From positions 248,001 through 312,000 of the forward strand of contig NZ_JAEUAK010000003.1 in assembly GCF_019511345.1 (NCBI RefSeq): a DNA stretch of 64,000 nt, in the 5' to 3' direction. This stretch comes from Rhizobium mesosinicum. GTDB lineage: Bacteria; Pseudomonadota; Alphaproteobacteria; Rhizobiales; Rhizobiaceae. A program made the position numbers and the translations under genes. Every line of letters starts with the position of its first letter. Within the stretch, counting starts at the first letter, position 1. Positions 28,854 through 37,094 of this stretch are shown here, one piece after another. Under the pieces are notes generated by a model. That model had not been told where the DNA came from, searched no databases, and saw only the letters and a program-made list of their open reading frames with translations.

Positions 28854-28927
28854 TGGAGGTCAAGGTCAATCCGTCCGATCCGTCCTACTCTCACGGCATC
28901 AGATGTTTCCGGAAGGGAAGGTGGCTC

Positions 28928-29620
28928 ATGCAAGCCAAGGACATTATGACGAGCAACGTCGTTTCGATCAGCCCGGAGGCAGGGATTCGTCACGCCGCCG
29001 CGGTGATGATGCAAAACAACATCAGCGGGCTCCCGGTGGTTGATGACGAGGGGCGGGTCTGCGGAATTCTGACCGAAGGCGATCTGTTGCTGCGCCGGGA
29101 GATTCGGCTTGCGCCGCGTATTGCGCGCACTGCGGAAGTCACCTCCGATGTCGATCTGGACCGGTACATCCGCGGCAACGGCTGGTCCGTCAGAGATATC
29201 ATGTCACGCGACGTTATCGTCGCCAGTCCAGACAGTGAGGTCTCCGATATTGCCGAGAGCCTTGAAATTCATCGCATCAAGCGCATTCCGATCGTCGATG
29301 CCGGACGGCTCGTAGGTGTTGTCAGCCGGCGCGATATTCTGGCGTTGATAACAGACGCGCCGACGCTCCGGCTGCCGCGCGAGGATGATGCGATCCTGCT
29401 CGCTGTTCGCACACGTCTCAAATTCGATCTCGGCCTGACGCCGCAGAAGATCCGCGTTTCTGTACGCAACGGGCAGATCAAGCTCGAAGGGAATGTGGAA
29501 ACCGATTTGCAGCGCCGAGCCGTCCTGGCGCTCGTTGAAAATCTCGGCGCGGGAGGTTGCCTTGATCGGTTGCAGCTTCTCGCCGATTCAGATCCGGAAA
29601 AACGGTCGCAACCGGCTTGA
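28928..29620 (+). CDS. CBS-pair and BON-domain protein
   Basis: A 230-residue cytoplasmic protein. Two CBS motifs cover about residues 1-150 (MQAKDIMTSNVVSISPEAG..., then VRDIMSRDVIVASPDSEV...), and a BON domain forms the end (VRTRLKFDLGLTPQKIRVSVRNGQIKLEGNV). The ATG at 28928 has AGGGAAGG just upstream, better than the frame start at 28850 that overlaps cycL. CBS pairs bind adenine nucleotides, and related proteins are common in low-oxygen regulons of rhizobia. It lies 74 bases after cycL and may share the transcript. Its partner is unknown. Confidence 0.85.
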   Translation: MQAKDIMTSNVVSISPEAGIRHAAAVMMQNNISGLPVVDDEGRVCGILTEGDLLLRREIRLAPRIARTAEVTSDVDLDRYIRGNGWSVRDIMSRDVIVASPDSEVSDIAESLEIHRIKRIPIVDAGRLVGVVSRRDILALITDAPTLRLPREDDAILLAVRTRLKFDLGLTPQKIRVSVRNGQIKLEGNVETDLQRRAVLALVENLGAGGCLDRLQLLADSDPEKRSQPA

Positions 29621-29629
29621 GGCCGAACC

Positions 29630-29820
29630 CTCTATCCATCCGGCAGAGTTTGGGTCGCAGGTGATCTAACGGCTGTTGGCGAAGTCCCTTCCAGCCGAAC
29701 GTCTCCTCGATACGGTTGCGAATGCGCAGTAAGGCCAGCGAGCCATGACCAGGGCCTATGCGCCAGGGCCGCTTTGAACAGCCTGCGAAGCTCCCTGTGC
29801 CAGTGCGTACGGTAGGTTTC
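29630..29820 (-). pseudogene. possible insertion-sequence transposase remnant
   Basis: On the minus strand one frame reads ALLRIRNRIEETFGW, which resembles the C-terminal RNRIEE-FGW block of IS5-type transposases. No start, full catalytic domain or inverted repeats are visible, and the frame runs on into unrelated coding sequence. It lies between the convergent cycHJKL and ccmCDG units. The call rests on one short motif and is tentative. Confidence 0.4.
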
Positions 29821-29823
29821 CGG

Positions 29824-30387
29824 TCAGCTGCCTGCAGCCAACGCCGCGTCGATCGCGGGACCGAGGCCGGCCGACAGGACCTTTTCGTCAAGGGGACCGA
29901 TCTGCTTGAAGAGGATGCGGCCGTCGCGGCCGATCACGAAAGTCTCCGGCACGCCACAGACACCCCAATCGATAGCCTCCCTTCCGGTCTGATCGACGCC
30001 GACGGCAGCATAGGGGTTTCCATTGTCGCGCAAGAAGGTCAGGGCGTTACTGCTGTTGTCCTTGTAATTGATGCCTATCAGCTTGATACGCGGGTCCTTC
30101 GACAGACGCATGAGCGCAGCATGCTCCTGCCGGCAAGGGATGCACCAGGACGCGAACACGTTGACGATTGCGACCTTGCCGGAGAGCCCGCTGTCCTCAA
30201 GTCCGGGAGACTGCAGACCGGCGAGCGGCGGCAGATCGATTGCAGGATGTGTCTGACCAATCAGTACGGAGGGGAGGGTGGAGGGCGAATATCCTTCCAT
30301 CGCCTCCCGATAAAGCATGCTGCCGGCGGCTCCGGCGATCGTAGCAAAGACGAGCAGTGGCACGGCTGCCACGAGATAACGGCGCAC
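29824..30387 (-). CDS. ccmG: periplasmic thiol-disulfide protein CcmG (CycY/DsbE)
   Basis: A 187-residue membrane-anchored thioredoxin-fold protein. One N-terminal segment (about residues 5-22) is followed by the active site FASWC82-IPC85-RQEH. The GVCGVPETFVIGRDG segment contains the cis-proline and the acidic-site region typical of CcmG. It keeps CcmH and apocytochrome c reduced. The start is a GTG directly after the ccmD TAG stop. It is the last gene of ccmCDG on the minus strand. Confidence 0.92.
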   Translation of the reverse strand: MRRYLVAAVPLLVFATIAGAAGSMLYREAMEGYSPSTLPSVLIGQTHPAIDLPPLAGLQSPGLEDSGLSGKVAIVNVFASWCIPCRQEHAALMRLSKDPRIKLIGINYKDNSSNALTFLRDNGNPYAAVGVDQTGREAIDWGVCGVPETFVIGRDGRILFKQIGPLDEKVLSAGLGPAIDAALAAGS

Positions 30388-30543
30388 CTAGCGCGCCTCG
30401 TGACGAGCGCGATGCCTGGTCTTCGCCAACACCTCGACCTGGCGCCGATAGGTGCGGCCGCGAACCCAGGTCGTCACGCTGATGACGATTGCGACGGAGA
30501 ATGCGACGGCATAGGCCGTCAGCACATAGTCCTGATGTGTCAT
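30388..30543 (-). CDS. ccmD: haem exporter protein CcmD
   Basis: A 51-residue protein with one membrane helix (about residues 7-26) and a strongly basic cytoplasmic tail (RGRTYRRQVEVLAKTRHRARHEAR), the standard layout of CcmD. Its ATG is one base after the ccmC stop, and its TAG directly precedes the ccmG GTG. CcmD helps release holo-CcmE from the CcmABC complex. Confidence 0.88.
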   Translation of the reverse strand: MTHQDYVLTAYAVAFSVAIVISVTTWVRGRTYRRQVEVLAKTRHRARHEAR

Positions 30544-30544
30544 T

Positions 30545-31309
30545 TCAATTCTCCCTTTGTGCTGCGGCCCGTGCGGCCAAGCGATGATGCGACATGAGTT
30601 TGCGCCGCCAGATTTCGTTCCTGATCGAAGCCAGGTGGAGGGTCAAAAACAGTGCTGTGAAGGCTAGTCCCATGGTTAGGAGGGGGCGAAGGAATTCAAT
30701 GTCCAGAGCGGGGCCATTCAGCCTGAGCACGCTTGCCGGCTGATGCAGAGTGTTCCACCAGTCGACCGAGAACTTGATGATCGGAATGTTGACGAAGCCC
30801 ACCAGAATGAGGACCGCCGTGATACGCGCGGCGCGCGTCGGCTCGTCGATCGCGCGATTGAGCGCCAATAGGCCAAGATACATCAGGAAAAGCACGAACA
30901 TCGAGGTCAGGCGCGCGTCCCATACCCACCAGGTTCCCCACATCGGCTTGCCCCAGATGGCGCCGGTGACGAGCGAAACGAAGGTAAAGGCGGCGCCGAT
31001 CGGCACAGCAGCGCGCGCGGCGACATCGGCAAGCGGATGGCGCCATACCAGGGAGCCGATGGCGTTTGCGGTCATCACCGTATAGCAGAACATTCCCATC
31101 CATGCCGCCGGAACATGGACATACATGATCCTGACGGTTTCACCCTGCTGGTAATCGCCATCGGAAACGAAACTAAGATACAGTCCGGCAGCGAAAATGA
31201 GGGCAGTGACTATCGAAAGTCCGGGCAAGGCCCGATCTGCCAGTTCCAGGAATCTGGCGGGCTGTGCAAGCCTGGTGATGTTGTCTTTGATGCGTCTGAC
31301 GTAGGCCAT
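30545..31309 (-). CDS. ccmC: haem transporter/lyase subunit CcmC (CycZ)
   Basis: A 254-residue protein with six membrane segments. The WWD motif WGTWWVWDARLTS is at about residues 124-136, with a conserved histidine at H65 (MYVHVPAAW). CcmC attaches haem to CcmE. AGAGGG precedes ATG 31309; the frame upstream to 31387 lacks support. ccmA and ccmB, usually just before ccmC, are absent here. A FixK-type box ends only 33 bases before the start codon. Confidence 0.93.
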   Translation of the reverse strand: MAYVRRIKDNITRLAQPARFLELADRALPGLSIVTALIFAAGLYLSFVSDGDYQQGETVRIMYVHVPAAWMGMFCYTVMTANAIGSLVWRHPLADVAARAAVPIGAAFTFVSLVTGAIWGKPMWGTWWVWDARLTSMFVLFLMYLGLLALNRAIDEPTRAARITAVLILVGFVNIPIIKFSVDWWNTLHQPASVLRLNGPALDIEFLRPLLTMGLAFTALFLTLHLASIRNEIWRRKLMSHHRLAARAAAQREN

Positions 31310-31342
31310 GACCCTCTTTAGCCTCCCGCCCCGACAGGTTAA

Positions 31343-31356
31343 TTGACCCGGATCAA
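31343..31356. promoter_or_regulatory. FixK-type box close to ccmC
   Basis: TTGACCCGGATCAA is a clean anaerobox. Its centre is 40.5 bases before the ccmC ATG, so the usual -41.5 spacing puts transcription at the start codon itself. It may drive a leaderless message or act as a repressing site. Confidence 0.7.
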
Positions 31357-31498
31357 ACTGAGACCATTGGTGGGGGTGTCGCCTCATTCACTCTTCTACT
31401 ACTGACGGTGCGAGCCCGGGCTGCCGGTGCGGCAGGCTTGTCGCGACGTTTTGCCGGGCCTTCTGCCGCGGCAACGCTCCTGCGGAACTCGCCGATAA

Positions 31499-31512
31499 TT
31501 GATCGCGGTCAA
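31499..31512. promoter_or_regulatory. FNR/FixK-type box, ABC exporter
   Basis: TTGATCGCGGTCAA has a full TTGAT half-site and a GTCAA half-site. Its centre is 67.5 bases before the exporter ATG at 31573, predicting a leader of about 26 bases. It could also act on the divergent ccmCDG. Confidence 0.75.
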
Positions 31513-31572
31513 AGACGATCATCGCACAAGTGCCAAAAAGGAGGCATTCCAGTTCAGGAGACCGCCGCCTTG

Positions 31573-33423
31573 ATGATTGCCGCGCACGACCGATCCGCTA
31601 CTCCTCCCGCTGACGTGACTGCAGGCTCCAGGCCGCAGCTTGGGGAAAAGAAGCCTGCCGTCTCCGGCCTCGTCCGGTTGCTGCCTTTGCTGCGGCCTCA
31701 CCGCGGCATGGTACTATTGGCGGTGATCTCACTTTCGGCCGCGGCGCTCATCTCGCTTGCATTGCCGATGGCTGTCCGCCGCATGATCGACAATGGTTTC
31801 GGACAATCCGACGATGGCTTCATCAATAGCTACTTTCTGATGCTTCTTGTGCTTGCTATCGCGCTCGCTATAGCAAGCGCCTGCCGCTATTACTTCGTCA
31901 CGACACTTGGTGAGCGCATCGTCAGCGATCTACGTGTGAAGACCTTCCGGAATGTGACGCGGCTGCCCGCCAGCTTTTTCGACGCTAACAAATCCGGCGA
32001 CATCGCATCGCGGCTGACGGCGGATGCCGCGCAAATCAAGTCCGCACTCAACCTTGCAGCATCGGTAGCGTTGCGTAATTCGCTGCTATGCTTGGGCGCT
32101 CTGGTGATGATGTTCGTCACCAGCCCCGGCCTTTCCGCCATCACATTGGGTGCCATTCCGCTCGTGGTCGCACCGCTCGTCCTTTTCGGCCGCTCGGTTC
32201 GCAGAAAATCGCGTGCGGCGCAGGACGCCCTTGCAACAGCATCCGCCTTCGCCAGCGAAATGATTGCCGGAAGCCGAACGGTGCAGGCCTTCAACGGAGA
32301 GGCGGCTGCCGCCAAGAGATATGCTGATGACGTCGAAATGTCCTATCGCAGCGCCGTTTTCGCCGCCCGCTCTCGCGCGCTCCTGACCGCTGTCGCCATC
32401 GCCTTGATTTTCGGAAGCGTCGTCGGAGTTCTCTGGATCGGCGCCCATAATCTGCTTTCCGGAACGTTGTCGGCCGGAAGCCTGAGCCAGTTCCTGCTCT
32501 ATTCCGTCATTGCCGCAGGATCGCTCGGTTCACTCTCGGAGATTTGGGGCGAACTGGCGCAGGCTGCCGGTTCTGCCGAACGTCTTTTCGAATTGCTCGA
32601 TGAAGATGCCGGCGAGGGTGAACAGGTCCCCCGTGCTGCGCTCAGCCAACCTGCGAAAGGCGCGGTCGAAATCCGAGACTTGCATTTCGCCTATCCGGGC
32701 GCTCCGGACAGGCAAGTTCTCACAGGCCTGTCGATGAGCGTCCGGCCCGGTGAGACAGTAGCGCTTGTGGGTGCTTCCGGCTCGGGCAAGAGCTCGATCT
32801 TTTCGCTCCTGCTCGGTTTCTACAACAATTATGCCGGCGACATTTCGCTGGATGGCTGTGATGTGCGCTCGACCGCCAGCGCCGCGGTGCGTGGGGAAAT
32901 CGCCATCGTGCCCCAGGACGTGACCATCTTCGCAACGACGATTGCCGACAATATCAGTCTCGGACGACCCGATGCATCGCAGGACGAGATCGTGGCTGCG
33001 GCCACGACGGCGAGGGCTCATGGGTTCATTTCCGAGCTGCCGGACGGCTATCGCACCGTGGTCGGCGAGCGTGGCCTGACGTTGTCCGGCGGACAGCGGC
33101 AAAGACTAGCGATCGCCCGTGCGATCCTGAAGAACGCGCCGATCCTTCTGCTGGATGAGGCCACGGCATCTCTCGATGCAGAAAACGAAATGCTCGTGCA
33201 AAAGGGGCTCGACGAGTTGATGCGGAATCGCACGACGATCGTGATTGCGCATCGTCTTGCCACGGTGCTCAAGGCGGACCGAATTCTGGTGATCGATGGC
33301 GGCCGGGTGATCGAGGAGGGAACGCATGCCGCGCTGATCCGCAAAGGCGGTGCATATTGCAAGCTTGCCGAACTGCAATTCGATCTTTCGGGGTCGGCAG
33401 CTTTGCAGCATGACGCGGCGTGA
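31573..33423 (+). CDS. half-size ABC exporter (MsbA-like), FixK-box controlled
   Basis: A 616-residue half-transporter: a six-segment membrane domain (about residues 35-325) fused to an ATPase with Walker A GASGSGKSS, signature LSGGQRQR, and Walker B LLLDEATASLD. The frame extends upstream to 31408, but AGGAGA precedes TTG/ATG at 31570-31573, and the conserved part begins after that. It probably works as a homodimer exporting a lipid or hydrophobic compound; the substrate is not readable. The FNR-type box upstream and the adjacent ccm genes suggest a low-oxygen role. CydDC-like thiol or haem-related export is a possibility only. Confidence 0.85.
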   Translation: MIAAHDRSATPPADVTAGSRPQLGEKKPAVSGLVRLLPLLRPHRGMVLLAVISLSAAALISLALPMAVRRMIDNGFGQSDDGFINSYFLMLLVLAIALAIASACRYYFVTTLGERIVSDLRVKTFRNVTRLPASFFDANKSGDIASRLTADAAQIKSALNLAASVALRNSLLCLGALVMMFVTSPGLSAITLGAIPLVVAPLVLFGRSVRRKSRAAQDALATASAFASEMIAGSRTVQAFNGEAAAAKRYADDVEMSYRSAVFAARSRALLTAVAIALIFGSVVGVLWIGAHNLLSGTLSAGSLSQFLLYSVIAAGSLGSLSEIWGELAQAAGSAERLFELLDEDAGEGEQVPRAALSQPAKGAVEIRDLHFAYPGAPDRQVLTGLSMSVRPGETVALVGASGSGKSSIFSLLLGFYNNYAGDISLDGCDVRSTASAAVRGEIAIVPQDVTIFATTIADNISLGRPDASQDEIVAAATTARAHGFISELPDGYRTVVGERGLTLSGGQRQRLAIARAILKNAPILLLDEATASLDAENEMLVQKGLDELMRNRTTIVIAHRLATVLKADRILVIDGGRVIEEGTHAALIRKGGAYCKLAELQFDLSGSAALQHDAA

Positions 33424-33502
33424 GAATAGTTCGCATCGATGGTCCTATTGATCGGCACTGTGGGCGAACTCATTCGTTCACGTGCCGGGTCGTCACTGCC
33501 CT

Positions 33503-34693
33503 CTATCCGAATGAGTGGAAGGGTTTCGCAACGCCTCCAACCGATTCAAAATCGAACATCTTCTGCGTTACCAGCGCTGCGGCGCCGCGCGCCCAAGAAT
33601 TGTCCTCCCAATCAGGAAGAATGGGCGGCGGCATCCTGAAGGTTCGGCGCGCCAATGCCTCCTGCAGAGGCGTCAGGAAGTGTGCGCCGAGTGAAACAGC
33701 TTCTCCGCCCGCGACAATAACCTCCGGATCCGTCACATTGACGAGATTGGCGAGAGCCGTTCCGATGCCGCGGCCCGCATCTTCGACGATCCGAACAGCC
33801 GTCGGGTCCTCTGCAGCAAGCGCCTGGCGCAGCTCGGGCGCTCCCAGATCCTCACCCCCGCCTGTCGCCTCGCGCCAGCGCCGCAACATCGATACCTCGG
33901 AATGGTAGGCCATCAGGCAGCCGCGCTTGCCGCATTCGCAGAGGCGGCCATTCTCCTCGTAGAGCGTATGCCCGAATTTGCCGGCTGCGCCGTTGGCGCC
34001 GCGATAGAGCTTGCCTTCGATGACGAGGGCACAGCTTATGCCGACGCCGACCGCCAGCACCGCCATGTTGCGATGTTGGCGGCCGAGACCGAACAACTGC
34101 TGTGCAATGGCGTAGGCGTTGGTATCGTCCTCGAGCCAAACGGGAACATTGGCGCGATTGGCGAGAAGTGATGCTAGCGGAACGTTGTCCCAATTGAAGC
34201 GGTGGCTCCTGATGCAGATCGTTTGCTCGTGATTGATGACACCCGGCATCGATATGCCGATGCCTGTAAGCTTGGCATGCGTGCGGCCCGCAAGTCCGAC
34301 GAGCCTCGGCACTGTTGCCGCCAGGAGATCCGCGACATCGTTCGGCGCCCGGCTTGGCATCGGAATCCTGATGGCGGCGAGGGGGCTCGTCGCCAGGTCA
34401 GTCGCGACGCATTCTACCGTATCGGCCATAAGCTTGAAGCCGATTGCCAGCCCGTGCCCATAGTTGATTTGGACAGGGATTGGCCGGCGACCGGTGAAGC
34501 TTGAAACCGCCTCTCCCTCGGTGACGATGCCTTCCTCCACGAGGTCGCCGACGACGAAGGTGACGGCGGCCGGACTGAGCTGTGTGATCGTTGCCAATTC
34601 TGCGCGACTCTTCGGCCCTTCCTGCCTTAGCAGGTTCAAGATCAGACGGCGGTTCATGGCCCTGGCAGTCGTCTGGTCACCCTTGAGCTTCAC
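33503..34693 (-). CDS. ROK-family transcription repressor of the first sugar cluster
   Basis: A 396-residue NagC/XylR-type regulator. A winged helix-turn-helix (about residues 10-70: LNLLRQEGPKSRAELATITQLSPAAVTFVVGDLVEEGIV) is followed by the ROK sugar-kinase-like fold. It keeps the zinc motif CECGKRGCL. It diverges from the binding-protein gene at 34866 across 172 bases. A perfect TTTATTT-TGT-AAATAAA palindrome lies 12 bases before its start codon, a likely operator for self-control and control of the transporter. The inducer is presumably a sugar handled by the neighbouring genes. Confidence 0.86.
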   Translation of the reverse strand: MKLKGDQTTARAMNRRLILNLLRQEGPKSRAELATITQLSPAAVTFVVGDLVEEGIVTEGEAVSSFTGRRPIPVQINYGHGLAIGFKLMADTVECVATDLATSPLAAIRIPMPSRAPNDVADLLAATVPRLVGLAGRTHAKLTGIGISMPGVINHEQTICIRSHRFNWDNVPLASLLANRANVPVWLEDDTNAYAIAQQLFGLGRQHRNMAVLAVGVGISCALVIEGKLYRGANGAAGKFGHTLYEENGRLCECGKRGCLMAYHSEVSMLRRWREATGGGEDLGAPELRQALAAEDPTAVRIVEDAGRGIGTALANLVNVTDPEVIVAGGEAVSLGAHFLTPLQEALARRTFRMPPPILPDWEDNSWARGAAALVTQKMFDFESVGGVAKPFHSFG

Positions 34694-34704
34694 GGCCGAG
34701 TTCC

Positions 34705-34721
34705 TTTATTTTGTAAATAAA
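34705..34721. promoter_or_regulatory. ROK operator palindrome
   Basis: TTTATTTTGTAAATAAA is a perfect 7-bp inverted repeat with TGT spacer, AT-rich like known NagC/Mlc and XylR sites. It lies 12 bases before the ROK gene and 145 bases before the sugar-binding protein gene. Confidence 0.6.
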
Positions 34722-34865
34722 CTATTGCGGTGCTTTCTGATCTATGCATAAGTTTGCCTCGTCGATCAACTCGGAATGTGGAGATCGGCACGTTGGATGC
34801 CCGGCGTCCCCGTTTTGGAGGACGGCCGCCGGGACGTGTTGATCTGCTCAACTGGGAGGAATTCA

Positions 34866-36140
34866 ATGGTATTTTCCAAGCATTTTTTGCCGACCACGCG
34901 CCGCACATTTCTAAAGGGCGCAGGCATGGCATCTGCGGCCGCGGTCGCAGGCGGCTTCCCGATCCCGGCAATCGCCCAGGCTCAGGAAGTCAATGTGATT
35001 TCCTCAGAGAATAATGGCAAAGCGCTCGACGCGCTGAAGAAGATCGCCGAGGATTTCGGCGAGCAGGCCGGTACAAAGGTCGTCATCAATAATATGGACC
35101 ACGAGGCCCACAAGACGGCGATCCGCAACTATCTGACGGCAGGCGCGCCGGACGTCTGCTTCTGGTTTTCGGGCAACCGCATGCGCGCCTTCGTCAAGCG
35201 AGGCCTGTTCGACGACATCTCGGATCTGTTCGAAAAGGAAAAATACAAGGACGTTCTAGGCGCCAGCACCGGAGCGGTCACGGTCGACAACAAGCAGTAC
35301 GGTCTGCCCACCGGCGGTACGCTCTGGGGCATGTTCTACCGGAAGGATGTCTTTGATCACAACGGACTGACCGTGCCGACGACGGCAGAGAAGTTTTCGG
35401 CCTATTGCGACAAGGCCAAGGCGGCGGGACTGACACCGGTCGCCATGGGCACGAAGGAGCTCTGGCCGGCCGCCGGCTGGTTCGACCAGATGAACCTTCG
35501 CATCAATGGTCTCGACAGGCATATGGCGTTGATGGACGGGCAGATGAGCTATCTCGACCCTGCCCTGACACCGGTCTTCGATCAGTGGGAAGCCATGATC
35601 AAGAAGGAGGTCTTCACGCAGAACCACACGTCGTTCGGCTGGCAGGAGGCGGCAGCGCTGATCGCCCAGAAGAAGGCCGGAATGATGAACCTCGGCGCCT
35701 TCCTGCGCTCCGCATTCACGGAAGAAGACCTGCCGCAACTGACGTTCGCACCGTTCCCGACCCTTGATGCCAACATTGCCCGGTTCGAGGAGTTTTCGCT
35801 GAACTCGGTCCATATTCCGACGAACGGCAAGAACAAGCAGGGTGCGCGTGAATTCCTCGCCTACTTCTACAAGCCGGAAAATCTTGCCGCCTATCTGGAG
35901 CCGGGCGGCAATGTGCCGCCACGCAGCGACCTGCCGCCAAGCAAGGATCCGCTGGTCAATGCCGCGGTCGAGTCCTTGAAACAGGTCAAGGGAACCTCGC
36001 AATATTACGATCGCGACAGCGACCCGGACATGGCGCAGGCGGGTCTGGTGGGCTTTCAGGAGTTCATGGCCAAGCCCGACCGTCGCCAGGCGATCCTGCA
36101 GCGCCTCGAAGGCACCCGCAAGCGTATCTACAAGATCTAG
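34866..36140 (+). CDS. sugar ABC transporter substrate-binding protein with Tat-type signal
   Basis: A 424-residue family-1 extracellular solute-binding protein. The N-terminus TTRRTFLKGAGMASAAAVAGG is a twin-arginine signal, and cleavage near AIAQAQ is likely. GGGAGGAATTCA precedes ATG 34866. The fold features (VINNMDHEAHKTAIRNYLTAGAPDVCFWF, GLPTGGTLWGMFYRKD) belong to the maltose/oligosaccharide CUT1 class. It is followed by two permeases, an ATPase and a GH42 beta-galactosidase, so a galactoside is a plausible substrate; this is inference. A strong hairpin follows its stop codon. Confidence 0.9.
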   Translation: MVFSKHFLPTTRRTFLKGAGMASAAAVAGGFPIPAIAQAQEVNVISSENNGKALDALKKIAEDFGEQAGTKVVINNMDHEAHKTAIRNYLTAGAPDVCFWFSGNRMRAFVKRGLFDDISDLFEKEKYKDVLGASTGAVTVDNKQYGLPTGGTLWGMFYRKDVFDHNGLTVPTTAEKFSAYCDKAKAAGLTPVAMGTKELWPAAGWFDQMNLRINGLDRHMALMDGQMSYLDPALTPVFDQWEAMIKKEVFTQNHTSFGWQEAAALIAQKKAGMMNLGAFLRSAFTEEDLPQLTFAPFPTLDANIARFEEFSLNSVHIPTNGKNKQGAREFLAYFYKPENLAAYLEPGGNVPPRSDLPPSKDPLVNAAVESLKQVKGTSQYYDRDSDPDMAQAGLVGFQEFMAKPDRRQAILQRLEGTRKRIYKI

Positions 36141-36159
36141 TTCTCCTCCCGGCGACCGG

Positions 36160-36183
36160 GGAGCGGAACCGTGGTTCCGCTCC
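36160..36183 (+). terminator. intercistronic stem-loop after the binding-protein gene
   Basis: GGAGCGGAACC pairs perfectly with GGTTCCGCTCC around a GT loop (11-bp arms). No T-run follows. Such hairpins after binding-protein genes protect the upstream message or reduce read-through, raising binding protein over permease. Confidence 0.6.
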
Positions 36184-36209
36184 TTCCATCTTCCATGAGG
36201 TTCTGGACA

Positions 36210-37094
36210 ATGTTGATGTTATGGCGCCGCCAGCGTTGGTGGCTCACCCCGACTTTGCTTATCGCTCCGGCCATCATCCTCTTCTTCACAGTCATCCTAC
36301 TGTCGGCAGCGCGAAGCCTATGGATCAGTCTCCACGACTGGGACGGGATGGGCCCGATGACGTGGGTAGGATTTGGAAATTATGCCGAGCTCTACAACGA
36401 TCCGCAGTTCTATACGTCGCTGAAGAACAATCTGATCTGGCTGGTGATGTTCATGGCCGCGCCGCCGCTCGGGCTGGCGATCGCCCTGCTCGTCAATCAG
36501 AAGATCGGCGGCATGCGCTTCCTGAAGTCGCTGTTCTTCATTCCGCTCGTGCTCGCCTCCGTCACTGTCGGCGTGGTCTTCACCTGGGTCTATACACCGG
36601 AGTTCGGACTTCTTGCGCTCGTCTTCAAGGCGTTTGGCGCCACGGCACCTGCCGTGCTGTCGGACGAACATTTCGTCACTGTCGCGATCGTCATCGCAGC
36701 CCTCTGGCCGCAGATCACCTTCTGCATGGTGCTCTATCTCGCCGGTCTCAACAATTTGAGCGAGGAGCTTATCGGCGCCGGGCGCGTCGATGGCGCGAAG
36801 GGATGGAACATGCTCTGGCACATCGTTCTCCCGCAACTGACGCAGGTCACGTTCATTGCGATCGCCGTGACCGTCGTCGGCGCGCTTCGATCCTTCGACA
36901 TGGTATCCGTGATGACGCGCGGCGGGCCGTTCGGCTCCTCGTCGGTGCTCGCCTACCAGATGTTCGAGCAATCCATCTTCTCCTACCGCTTCGGATACGG
37001 CGCGGCGATCGCATCGGTCCTGTTCGTGATCATGGCAATCTTCATCGTCTGGTACCTGTCGCGGATCATCCGCACCGAAGAAAGGGGCGGCTGA
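36210..37094 (+). CDS. sugar ABC transporter permease (MalF-type)
   Basis: A 294-residue inner-membrane permease with six segments. The EAA loop reads LIGAGRVDGAKGWNMLWHIVLPQL. GAGGT lies before ATG 36210; in-frame ATGs at 36171 and 36195 exist, but the first lies within the hairpin. It pairs with the next gene to form the channel of a CUT1 importer. The stop overlaps the next ATG as TGATG. Confidence 0.9.
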   Translation: MLMLWRRQRWWLTPTLLIAPAIILFFTVILLSAARSLWISLHDWDGMGPMTWVGFGNYAELYNDPQFYTSLKNNLIWLVMFMAAPPLGLAIALLVNQKIGGMRFLKSLFFIPLVLASVTVGVVFTWVYTPEFGLLALVFKAFGATAPAVLSDEHFVTVAIVIAALWPQITFCMVLYLAGLNNLSEELIGAGRVDGAKGWNMLWHIVLPQLTQVTFIAIAVTVVGALRSFDMVSVMTRGGPFGSSSVLAYQMFEQSIFSYRFGYGAAIASVLFVIMAIFIVWYLSRIIRTEERGG

